Shown piece by piece: positions 23,602 through 34,344 of a stretch of 64,000 nt of DNA. Below the pieces are notes generated by a model. It ran no database searches and was not told the DNA's origin. It was given only the letters and a program-made list of their open reading frames with translations. Both the position numbers and the translations under genes were made by a program. The DNA comes from Ciona intestinalis (lineage: Eukaryota > Chordata > Ascidiacea > Phlebobranchia > Cionidae): positions 3,292,977 to 3,356,976 of the forward strand of contig NC_020167.2 of the NCBI RefSeq assembly GCF_000224145.3, given 5' to 3'. Positions within the stretch are counted from its first letter, which is position 1, and every line of letters starts with the position of its first letter.

Positions 23602-26600
23602 ATGAAGCTTTTTACGGTAGGTTTGATAGAAAGACATTTAACCTTAAATGACAGTCGTTTAAAATTACTATTTCAGGTCGCGGTACTTTTGGTATCAGTT
23701 TTTGGAGAACCTGCTTTTGCGAATATTGTGAAAAATAAATCAGGTAACTACAAATTTTATTTTGATCTTAAAAAATACGTTACATATAAATAATGCTTCG
23801 AATTTTGCAGCGCGGGCGGCTTCGACTTCGCTAAGTTGTACAGGCAGATGTGACGAATCATACAACGGTGGCAATAAGTGTCAGTGTAACGATAGGTGCA
23901 GAGAATATGGGAATTGCTGTGACGATTATATCCCTGTTTGTGCGGCTACAGGTATATACCATGGGTCATATATATACCTTTTATGCTTGTACTTAACGAA
24001 GCGCTTTATTGTCGTCTATATACCTTCGGTGAAGCGCAGGCTTTAACATTTGATAAGGTCCATTATTAGGTAGCATTCTGGGTGTCGGGCTAATGGGCTA
24101 ACTCTAGCCTGAATCGCAAGTCCCATGTCAGGTAGCATTCTGGGTGTCGGGCTAATGGGCTAACTCTAGCCTGAATCGCAAGTCCCATGTCATATCACAT
24201 GTAGTACCTCACCGTAGGATATTATGGAATAAAAAAGAACGAAGAGATTTCCATATGATTTGCAATATTTTCTTAAAGCGCTATAGTTATATATGCAACA
24301 ACAATACTCTAACATAAACTAAAAATTAACATACCTATTTCTATTGTAAGCAGCAATTATCATTTTCCACGCTATACTGTACAGATTCGTGTCAATTACG
24401 ATGTAGCGAAAGGCATGACAGTGCTCAAAGCTGCAGCTGTGACGACCAATGTCTGACTTACAATAATTGTTGCGACGACTACGAGGCAATGTGCAATCCT
24501 ATTAGTAAGTTTTTTCTATTTTGTTTTTTACTTTACTAAATAAACCCAAATTTAACTTAACTAAATACATCCACAGCAACGTGTAAAGACAGATGCGGCG
24601 AAACTTCGAGTCCAACTGGAGCAATTTGTTACTGCGATGCTAAATGTTCACAGTATAAAAATTGCTGCGATGATTTTTCTGACGTTTGTTTTGGGGGTAG
24701 GGTAGATATTTTTAAACTGTCAAGTTTCACAAAACTAATAGCTTTTGTTTAAAGGCGAGTCGTACTTATGTAAAGGAGAATGCAACGTAACAAGGGCACG
24801 GTGCGACTGCAACCCAGGCTGCGAAGCGGCAAAAAATTGTTGCTCTGATTATCTAAAAACATGTAACGGTAAATTGTGTGACAACGTTCGGTAATAGTGG
24901 AGGTGTTTTACCTAAACACAGCACGCGAATAGTTAGAGTCGTAAAAATTGCCACGATGATTGATGTAATATACTTTTAATATTATGTAGTATAAGATACA
25001 TATAGTATTCCACATTTTCTTGTTGTGTTTTTAACAACTAACGGTCATCCGATTATAATTGTGTAAATATTTGGACGGTAAAAGATAAGCGAGTCATCTT
25101 ACCCCAATATACTATATGGGCAATAATAGTATCTTATTACAGCGTTTCGGTTTACTTTACAGGTGAACCGTCGTGGGTAGAACAACCATGTAGTACAGAA
25201 ACCGAGATGAAATGCCCTAATGGGTATGTGGTGCAATATAAGTAGTGTGGGGTATGATGGGACACTTTCAGCATAAAATATTCAAATATATTTATTGTGT
25301 TTTAAACATTTAACAACAGTCGTGTGGTTATACGGCTTTTATAGTTCTTTTGATGTTCTTTGTTTACTACCAAATGGTACCAGAAAATAGAATGAAAAAG
25401 GTGTCCCCTCCTCCCCACTCTACTATATCGTATATATATATATATATATATAATATACGAATCTCTTTATATGCGTTTTGAATCCATTGTATGGCTTATA
25501 GATACGAAGATCCAATTGTAATTCTCTTTTCAATCGACGGATACAAGGCCGAGTACCTCAGCGAAACTAACTCGCCGAATATTTGGAAACTGGGTGAGTT
25601 ACTCGGGATATCTGTTAAGTATTTCAAGCGTATTCGCAGTTATTGCGTGTTTGGTTTTCAATTAATTATCAACTAATGGGGTATTTAACTTTACATATTA
25701 GTTTAAAACACCTGTTGCCACGTAAAACTTGTTAATCAATGCTCATAATCTCGGTTAATCAACAAGACTTCAGCATTACCCCTCTAAAGCAGCGTTACTT
25801 ATTGCTATACTATATACCACATATAGAATAAAGATAAATGTTTAAAAACACAAGTATAATAATATATATATATATATGATATCTCAGCAACATGCGGAGT
25901 CCATACGCCCTATATGAGATCGGTAACTCCAACTTCTACATTTCCAAACCATTATAGTATGGCCACGGTAAGTTGCAATGCTATTGTTTATACACACCTT
26001 AAAACTTAGAAGAAATTTATATATTGTAGGGTAAGGAAACCCTTTTCATTCCATTTTCTTGTCCGATTTGGTAGTAAACACAGAACATTTAATGAATTAT
26101 AAAACCGTATTCTCACGACTCCCATAGATCATTGTTATTTTAAACACAACGGAGATATTTGGGTATTATGTGCTAAATGTGTCACATCTTCCGCCACCGT
26201 ACTATGCACCATATAAAGTTATAGAGGTACATTGCTAAAACTGGTCATTGTATCGCCTAACGGCTACTCTCTCTAGCTGCTACAGGTTGCATAAAACCAC
26301 TAACTTGGTTCAAAGAAAATTTCCTATACAAAATAATTACTTAACGTATCATACACCCTACACTGGTGAAGCGAAATTTCCTCAAATTAAACTGCAACGA
26401 CTAAACAGTGTAAACCGTATCAAACACAATGTAAGGCGTGCAAAAAGCCGACGCAAAACATGCTGGCGGCACGAAAGGGGTGGACTTAATAGTAATTGCG
26501 GGAAGTCCAGTGCCGAAATGCAGATTCAGGTCAGTTGACCGAAATAAGTAAATTGACCGAAATAAACAAAACTGAAAATAAAACATTAAAACATTTTATG

Positions 26601-29600
26601 TTGGTATATAACATACAATATTTCCTAATCTTGTTTTTAACAACCATATCAACGTCTGCTCTTTTGGAGTCTTTTAGGATACGGTTATATAGAATTACGT
26701 AAATATTCTTTGTTTACTAAAATAAAGGGCAATAAAGGAAATTGAAAAACATAGATTCTTTTTACCCCAACCCATTGTATATAATATATATACATATTAC
26801 ATTCACATTCATTCTTTCATACCGATATCATACAAAATCCTGAAATGCGGTATACACAAAACTTTAGTGACAGATAAGTAAACATTACTGAATGCACAGG
26901 GTCTTTATCCTGAGAGTCACGGGATCGTAGACAACACCATGTACGACCATGAGCACGAGGAAAAATTCTCTGTTGGATCTCCAAACTCATACCATCCGTT
27001 TTGGTGGGGAGGCGAGCCGGTTCGTTGACCTCATTACATAAATGGGTTAAATTGTTTACGATGTTTTGTTGTCAGATCTGGGTAACGACCAGCAACCAGG
27101 GCTTGAAGAGCGCCACGTATTTCTGGGTGGGCTCTGACGTCAATATTACGAGATATCCCGATTATTATTATCATTTTGATGGCTCAGTACCGAACGAAGA
27201 AAGAATGTATACAGCCCTTGATTGGCTTGACATGAGCGTCCCTGACAGGTATGTTGAGATCTTCTTAGAAACAAAACTGCTCATACGTTTTATTCAACTT
27301 AAAAAAATGCTTGTTGAGAAAAACAAACAGTTGAGTCGACGGATTAAAACTAGATTTCACAGAAATGTAACTAGTGGGCGTTTAAGCAAATATACACGCC
27401 GCACATAAATTATCAGTGTTACCGAAAAAGGCCATTGTAAACATTATCACAAAGTGCTCGTATATTATCACAAGGGGAATGTACTATAAAAAGAGTTGAT
27501 CTTTGTCTCTGGTCGGTGATTTATACCGGTTATCTAATTTCTTTCCCAGGCCCTCATTTGTTGCTTTGTACATGGATATTGTGGACCACGCTGGACATAG
27601 TTATGGCCCAGATTCGCCTGAGGTTGCAGCTGAAGTTGCAGAAGCAGATAGAATAGTTGGAATACTGATGGACGGCTTGAAACTTCGTGGGTTGGAGAAT
27701 TGTGTTAATGTGATCATGGTTGCTGATCACGGTGGGTTTTGGGTTGTAACGAGACTTGAAGTAATTATATAGTAGGTTGGGGAAAGATGGGACACCTTTA
27801 GCACATAATATCCAAATATCCTGATCGTGTTTTAAACAATTAACAACGGTCTATGGGAGTTGTAAGGTTTTATAATTCTTTAATTGTTCTTTGTTTATTA
27901 CCAAACTGGACGAGAAAATAGAATGAACAGGTGTCCCATCTTCCCCCAGCCTATACTATACAACTCAAGTTAAGAGCATTAATGGTGTATTTAGTTGCCC
28001 CAACACCGTGGCATGGTGGTTATAATACGCTCGCCGACAGAACAGAGGTTATGGTTTCGATGCTCGACACTGACGCCATTGTGGGTATATGTACCCCTGT
28101 CCAAAATACTAAGTGGCAATCGCACCAATATTATGATTAATTACGGGTTAACCAAAATGCGTATCAATACTATTTGCGAATTTGGCTATACAGTTGTAAA
28201 CCAATCGGTCAGCTAACTTGTACTATTACAACCGCAGGAATGACAGACATCAGCTGTGACAGAAAGACCAGCGTAGAGGATTACGGAGTTGACCTGGACC
28301 TTGTCTTCTTTAAAAGTGGAGCGTTCTCACATATCGGAAAGAGTCCCGACCGAACAGAGTGGGATCAGTTTGACCCACAAACGACATATGATGAACTGCG
28401 TTGCAAACATAATGAAACACATTGGCTGGTAATATGTTAATAATTATATGGTATGACGCAAGGTAACTGTTTGCAAAAAGTGATTAATTGGAGCATACTG
28501 AAATATATATTTGTAAGTAAACACATATTTTTAAAATGCATCCCAGACTTGCAAATACAGCAGCTTAAATTGTTAAAAAGTCAACTAATCTTTTTTTCGA
28601 AGTTTACACGGCAAATAACCAAATATTTGTTTGATGCAGGCTTATCAGAAGCATGGGTACCTTCCCAAACGATATCATTATACAAACAATGATCGTATCG
28701 ACGATATCGTTCTTGCAATGGATGACCGCTGGATTTCAGAGGGGTGTGTATTTGCTTTTGCGTGCGTCAATGCATCGTAAACACTTCACATAAGGGCTCG
28801 GTTAATATTTAAACATCGCAAACTATTTGTTTTGCAGAAGGAAGGGATCTTATACTTCATGTAATGGAGGGACGCATGGTTATGATAACGAATATCGAAG
28901 CATGCATGTACGTACATAATATTTGCCGTGCAACCTTCGTGGTGATCAATGTTCAATTATATGAAACAAAAGTGATAACGATTTGTGTTTGTGTGCAGTT
29001 TATGTCTTGCATAAGCTGTACTGATTAAAACAGTTACATATAGTAGGATGGGGGAAGATGACAGCTTTTTATTCTATTTTCTCGTACAGTTTGGTACTAA
29101 ACAAAAAACACTCGAAGAATTATAAAACCTTGTCCTCGCGACTTTCATAGCCCATTGTTAATTGTTTAAAACACGACCAGGCTATTTATATATATATTTT
29201 GTGCTAAAGGTGTCCCATCTTCCCCCACCACTATATATTGGTCTACAAACTTTTGTATTTCGTAGCGTTATATAAACATATCCTTATGCTTCAACTACAC
29301 GTATATACTTTAAATTAAGACCAACATAAACTAACAGGCACTTTTCGCTGCACATGGTGTTGCGTTCAAGAGAAAATACGATACTATGCTTCCTTTCGAA
29401 AATATTGAATTATACAACTTGGTGACGGGTAAGTATATCAGGAATTGTGAACGTAATTTGATTAATATTGCTTCCATGCACTATGCTTAGATTGGCCAAC
29501 AGTAATAACCTTCATATGTTATAAAAAGCAATAAGTGTCATAAGAACGGATCGGATGTGTTTCTTGAGCTGTTCATGTATTATCAAAACTTGGGCTTTCC

Positions 29601-32600
29601 AGTATTAAGCCAACTCACATCTAAAATTATGACTTCTGGCTGCCTCGACGTATAGAATTGACCAATATGGAATAAAATACAAAAAAAGTCTTTTTAAGAG
29701 TAACAAAGTCTAAATTTATTTTTTTTCCGTAATAGGTTTACTAAATCTTGACGCTGCTCCCAACAACGGCACTGAAGGTTCCCTAAATCATATTTTGAAA
29801 AACCCAACGCCTATTAGCAGTCAAGCTGAGACCGAAGTGCCAAATACATGCGATTACCCAGCACAAGATACATCTCCATCTGATATGGGCTGCTTATATT
29901 GTTCGGTATTGTGCGACTACTATAGTTTTTACTGATGCATCTTTATCATTTTAGTGGTATATATACTACCACATAGTGAAATTGTCACATGTTAATGGAT
30001 TTGAAAACGAGGGCTAATATAGTTTCATATTTGTTTGGCAAGCAAGTTTTTAAATATTTTGTGTTGTTTTCAGGGAATAGACGAAGCGACTGCAAATAAA
30101 AGATTACAAGCAATGGCAGGCAACCAAGGTAAAAAACGCATTAACAAGCCATTTCACACACATATAGTATTCGTTTATATATACACACTATTCCGCTATA
30201 ACTTTGAAATAAACCAAACCGCCACAAATGCGCGAACGCAGCGATTAATTTTTCCTAAAAAGTTAAAATCGACTGCTTCTATAAAATAACTTACATACAG
30301 GACTGGTGTGTAAGATAGGATACCGTTAGTACAGTAGGGTGGGGGAAGACGGGACACCTTTAGCACACAATATCTAAACATCCTGATCGTGTTTTAAACA
30401 ATTAACAACGGTCTATGGGAGTTGTGAGGATACGGTTTTATAATTCTTTGAATGTTCCTTGCTTACTACCGAATCCGACGAGAAAATGAAATAAAAAAGT
30501 GTCCCATCTTCCCCCACCCTACTATACATAAATTATGATTTCCTCGTGTTTTGAGAAACTTCGTGTTTTGAAAACTTAACAACTCTATTTTACAGCCGCG
30601 GTGCCACGGATATATAATTCCATATAAATATAAGAAAATAGAATAAAAAGACTGTTTAAAACGCGCTGAAGACATTTGAATATTATGTTCCAGATGTAAT
30701 CAATCTTACCCCACAGTACAATATATGTAATTATACTACACAGAAGCACAGCAGAGTAACATGCCATATGGACGACCGCAAGCTACCAACATTGAAACCG
30801 ATGACGTTGCATACTGCCTTTTAACGCAGGAGGATTACATCAATGCTTACGACTTCAAGAGGAAGATTTCAAGATACGTTTCATTCACAATGACTGATGA
30901 GGTAAACATTAACACGGCATGTTATAAGAATTGCAAAATACTTAATTATACGTACACGACTTTATTCGTTGAATGAGTGTATCTTATTTATTCTCAACAC
31001 GCAGGTGTGATATTTTTGTTTTACACTCCTCGTACCCGTTAACGTGCTACCATATAAATGTAATTTTGTGGGTAATTCTTTTTGGAGTGGATTTTTCATT
31101 GCTTTGAAGTGTAATTGTGGCTGGTGGACCATAGGGAAGCAATAGGTTGAAGCAATTGGCGTTAAGCGTAGTGCCTAAGGACACATACGCCCAAAATACT
31201 GCAGTAACGTCATGCTGAAAAAACTTTGTGCTTAAAGTCAAGTCCGATCACCACTTTGTTGTTTCACCAATGTTTAAAGCTGTCCAGCATGCCGTTTAAA
31301 ATTTTTTTAAATGGACTTTTTAATATCATCAGGCTCGACAGTTGTACAAACCAAAATATTGTGTACGACCTGATATCCGGGTTCCACAAGAAGCTACGAC
31401 CCCATGCTCCGACTACACCACGACAAATCTGCAATCAGTAGTCTTGTACACTCCAGGTTAATTAAATAGTTCGGCACATAAGTTTTGAATAGGGTGTTAC
31501 CACCACATATAAACTAAGACATATATAGTAGGGTGGAGGAAGATGGGACATCTTGTCCCATTTGGTAGTAAACAAAAAACATTCAAACAATCATAAAACC
31601 GTATGCCCATCACGACTCCCATAGGCCGTTCTTAATTGCTTAAAACGCGATCAGAATGTTTGGATATTAAATGCTAAAGGTGTCCCGTCACCACCCCCCC
31701 CCCCCTCCCCAACCTACTATACTATATGTTATTTGGTACAAGGTGCGCTCGTCGAAGTTTTTTACATTATTTCTGTTTTAGCATTTTCCAACGGCCAGGC
31801 ACTCTTCGATGCGACGTTAACCAGCAACTCGGTTCCAATGTACCTCTCAACATATGAAAGTGGGTGTTAGCTTTAACTCCAAGCGTTTAGATATAAACTT
31901 TTTTCTTATTTGCAGTTTGGACTTACATGGCGAGAGTGCTAACAGACTGGTCCCAACGGTATGGTGGCATCAACGTAATAGCTGGACCAGCATTTGATAG
32001 CGACTTTGACGGTCATCCGGATAGCCTTGAAACTTTGCAAGCGTAAGTACGCACTTGTATGAGACGGTTTATCAGTTTGTAGCGGTTGATACGTTGTCAT
32101 ATATAGTAGGGTGGGGGAAGATGGGACACCTTTAAGACATAATTTCCAAATCGTGCTGATCGTGTTTTAAAGAATTAACAACGGTCTGTGAAACTATACA
32201 TCACCCTACTATACATCGAATTTGTGTTTAAATAGTAATGGCACCTTCCTAAACGATGACACTACTTCTACACCAATTCCTACTCACTTCTTTCTTGTCG
32301 TTACTCGTTGCGTAAACTACGACACAGAAAAGATTAGCAGCTGCGTCACTTCACCGACCAACCTTGAAGTCCAAGCTTTCATAATTCCAAACTTCGCCGA
32401 ACCTCCTTGCAATTCTGTAAGCATTATAAATAAATAACTCGGCCTGCTTTTATTTTGTCTTCTGCAAATTACGTTTCACAAGTTTTCACTTAGTTGGTTT
32501 TACATTCAAGTGCTTTAGTCGATTTTTTGATTGGTTAAACAGATGTCCAACCAGCCAAGCGATTGGGTACCGAAAACGCTAAAGGAACACGTCGCTCGAC

Positions 32601-32890
32601 TGAGGGATGTTGAAATACTGACCGGATTGTCTTTCCTGCCAAAATGGACGCACGCACAAAACGTCGACCAAGAAACCAGAATTGAAGCCACGCGTTTGAG
32701 GCTAAGATTGCCACAGTTTGATAGCCAGTGGATGAACGATTTTCTCACAATAACTCCTCCCCCATTCGCTGAGAGTTCAGCAGTAACAACAACAGAAAAA
32801 ACTGACGAAACGACATCTAGCACAACAAAACTTACGGCTACAAACCTGTTTTATCTCGTGATAATAAGTATTTTATGGTGGTTAAATTAA
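23602..32890 (+). CDS. ENPP: ENPP paralogue 2: four SMB domains plus phosphodiesterase and nuclease-like domains, C-terminal tail (993 aa, 24 exons)
   Basis: Exons: 23602-23616, 23677-23743, 23811-23951, 24385-24504, 24577-24696, 24755-24868, 25163-25223, 25502-25593, 25888-25967, 26900-27019, 27076-27248, 27550-27731, 28238-28428, 28640-28743, 28838-28907, 29338-29428, 29736-29905, 30074-30128, 30744-30901, 31333-31456, 31782-31859, 31916-32042, 32236-32416, 32543-32890. Signal peptide MKLFTVAVLLVSVFGEPAFA. SMB1-4 lie at 28-74, 75-114, 115-154 and 155-192, one per phase-1 exon. Catalytic set: D225, T261 (PTSTFPN), D380/H384, D427/H428, H556 (AHGVAF instead of the usual AHGP). The Ca loop is DSDFDGHPD. 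After the nuclease-like domain come a Ser/Thr-rich stalk and a hydrophobic end (LFYLVIISILWWLN), suggesting a GPI or tail anchor. Known SMB-bearing ENPPs have two SMBs, so four is an expansion. Confidence 0.94.
24068..24191. repeat. 62-bp perfect tandem duplication (ENPP-2 intron 3)
   Basis: Two adjacent 62-bp units starting AGGTAGCATTCTGGGTGTCG, with no difference between them, hence recent. Lies between the SMB1 and SMB2 exons. Confidence 0.95.
24990..25120 (+). mobile_element. Degenerate MITE remnant (ENPP-2 intron 6)
   Basis: Right-hand end with TCATCTTACCCCAATATACT and a partial core TTTTTAACAACTAACGGTC. Confidence 0.4.
25238..25428 (+). mobile_element. MITE copy (ENPP-2 intron 7)
   Basis: Left AGTGTGGGGTATGATGGGAC, right CCTCCCCACTCTACTATATC. 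Followed directly by a TA microsatellite (25430-25453). Confidence 0.85.
26022..26207 (-). mobile_element. MITE copy (ENPP-2 intron 9)
   Basis: Left end shortened (TTGTAGGGTAAGGAAACCC); core GGTAGTAAACACAGAAC intact. Confidence 0.8.
26600..26790 (+). mobile_element. Degenerate MITE remnant (ENPP-2 intron 9)
   Basis: Order of TTTTTAACAACCATATCAAC, GGATACGGTTATATAGAATT, TCTTTGTTTACTA and CCCCAACCCATTGTATATA matches the family, with heavy divergence. Confidence 0.5.
27766..27961 (+). mobile_element. MITE copy (ENPP-2 intron 12)
   Basis: Near-consensus copy; ends TATATAGTAGGTTGGGGAAA and CTTCCCCCAGCCTATACTAT. Confidence 0.9.
29038..29237 (-). mobile_element. MITE copy (ENPP-2 intron 15)
   Basis: Ends ATATAGTAGGATGGGGGAAG and CATCTTCCCCCACCACTATA; core intact. 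Confidence 0.9.
30331..30528 (+). mobile_element. MITE copy (ENPP-2 intron 18)
   Basis: Near-consensus copy; ends CAGTAGGGTGGGGGAAGACG and CTTCCCCCACCCTACTATAC. Confidence 0.9.
30595..30730 (-). mobile_element. Degenerate MITE remnant (ENPP-2 intron 18)
   Basis: Right end TCTTACCCCACAGTACAATA with GAATATTATGTTCCAGATG before it. Only the right half is recognisable. Confidence 0.35.
31005..31215. repeat. SINE-like repeat (ENPP-2 intron 19)
   Basis: Contains TAATTTTGTGGGTAATTCTT, GAAGCAATTGGCGTTAAG and CCTAAGGACACATACGCCCA, the same body as at 49030-49240. Confidence 0.6.
31523..31722 (-). mobile_element. MITE copy (ENPP-2 intron 20)
   Basis: Left end TATATAGTAGGGTGGAGGAA. The right inverted repeat is interrupted by a C run of about 13. 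Confidence 0.85.
32101..32214 (+). mobile_element. Internally deleted MITE copy (ENPP-2 intron 22)
   Basis: Perfect left end (TATAGTAGGGTGGGGGAAGA), core to TTAACAACGGTCTGTG, then directly the right tip CACCCTACTATAC; about 80 bp are missing. Confidence 0.8.
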
Positions 32891-33780
32891 TAACTTCCAG
32901 AAGATGAATGTTTGCTACAAAACAATTATATGATGTTTCCTTTAGAGACTGAAATGCAATTTCTGATATTTTATTTAATATTTACTGTATTTAATTTGGT
33001 TTTGTTTAGGTAAAAATAAATCTTGTAGAAATGAAGACAAAACACGATTGCACTTAAGAATCTACTTATGGAGATATGTTGTCCTGAGAGATTGCAAATA
33101 TAATAAGTATGGATATTTGAACACTTTACCTGGCGCCTATTTTTCTTCATGAGTTTTAATTTTTGACGAGGTCTCACCCAATAAGATTCTGCAACCAAAC
33201 TATAGCAGTTATGGTACAGGAAGTTTGACAATATAATATTTCTTTTAATAATCAGTATTTACAGAATGAACAGAAATATATAAAAGAAATGCATTAAACT
33301 TGATCAGTATCACTTTATCTTTTATTTGATGTATAATACATACTTCTAGCATAATCATCCGGAAAAAATCTTAACTTCTTGTTGATGAATTTGGCACGAA
33401 AAGAAGATATAACAGCAAAAAATTGGCGACAAAACTGTACAAAAATAGCTAAATTTGCTAAAAATGTTAAAAAGTTTGACAAAACGACACTCAAAATTTT
33501 TATATACGTAGATATATATATTTTGTAATTGTTAAAATAAAAGAGAAATGGCTTCCTCTTTCTAACGATGCCACATTTATTTCTTCATGAGACCAAAAAA
33601 TGAACACGCAACGTCTGTTTAGTGTAACGTGTGGTACCAACGTCTTTTATGTGTTGGTACCAACGCCTTTTATAAGTGGCCCAAGGTAGGTATAAATAAA
33701 GCACGTGGCTTAAGGAATAGATAGCATTATAAATGTCCAAAGCAGTTTCAGTAGGCATGTAATGATTGTAAATGGCCCTA

Positions 33781-33852
33781 TAAAACAGTGTAACTTTTCT
33801 CCGGCAGCAGTCTTACTAAAACAGTGTAACTTTTCTCCGGCAGCAGACTTAC
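33781..33852. repeat. 36-bp tandem duplication
   Basis: Two adjacent units beginning TAAAACAGTGTAACTTTTCT, differing by about one base. Confidence 0.9.
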
Positions 33853-33883
33853 TTTCGCTCCCCGCGTAGACAGTATCCAAGTG

Positions 33884-34086
33884 CCTATATAGTAGGGTAG
33901 GGGAAGATGGGACATCTTTAGCACATAATATCCAGATATCCTGATCGTGTTTTAAATAATTAACAACGGTCTATAGGAGCCGTGAAAATATAAATTTATA
34001 AATGTTTGATTGTTCATTGTTAACTGCTAAATGGGACGAGAAAACAGAGATAAAAGGTGTCGTGTCCCATCTTCCCCCACCCTACT
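33884..34086 (+). mobile_element. MITE copy (intergenic)
   Basis: Left TATAGTAGGGTAGGGGAAGA, right CTTCCCCCACCCTACTGCAT. It carries a short duplicated GTGTC before the right end. Confidence 0.9.
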
Positions 34087-34344
34087 GCATAGCCTATATA
34101 AACTATTTTTATATAGCATACTTTAAAATGATATTTGTTATAGTGAAAACTGTTATCTGCAATGCGTTGACAGGTAAGCTACAATCTTAAATAGCTGTTT
34201 AATCATTAACCAAACATATCGTACGCAGCTAGGGGACATTTTTAATGCTCGTGGTGCGTTTAATGAATAACCTTAGCTGGTCAGAAACGCATGTAGGAGG
34301 ATAATAGAAAAATTCTAATAAGTTAATAGACCTGCAGATTTTGG

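Larger units (their letters stand above)
32891..34344. other. Intergenic between ENPP-2 and ENPP-3
   Basis: Holds a 36-bp tandem duplication (33781-33852) and a MITE (33884-34086). The remainder is AT-rich with no recognisable exon; the ENPP-3 promoter should lie in its right part. Confidence 0.6.

Noticed and set aside
26248-26538. Plus-strand 96-aa frame in ENPP-2 intron 9
   Set aside because: Basic low-quality sequence between confirmed exons 9 and 10, overlapping degenerate repeat DNA.
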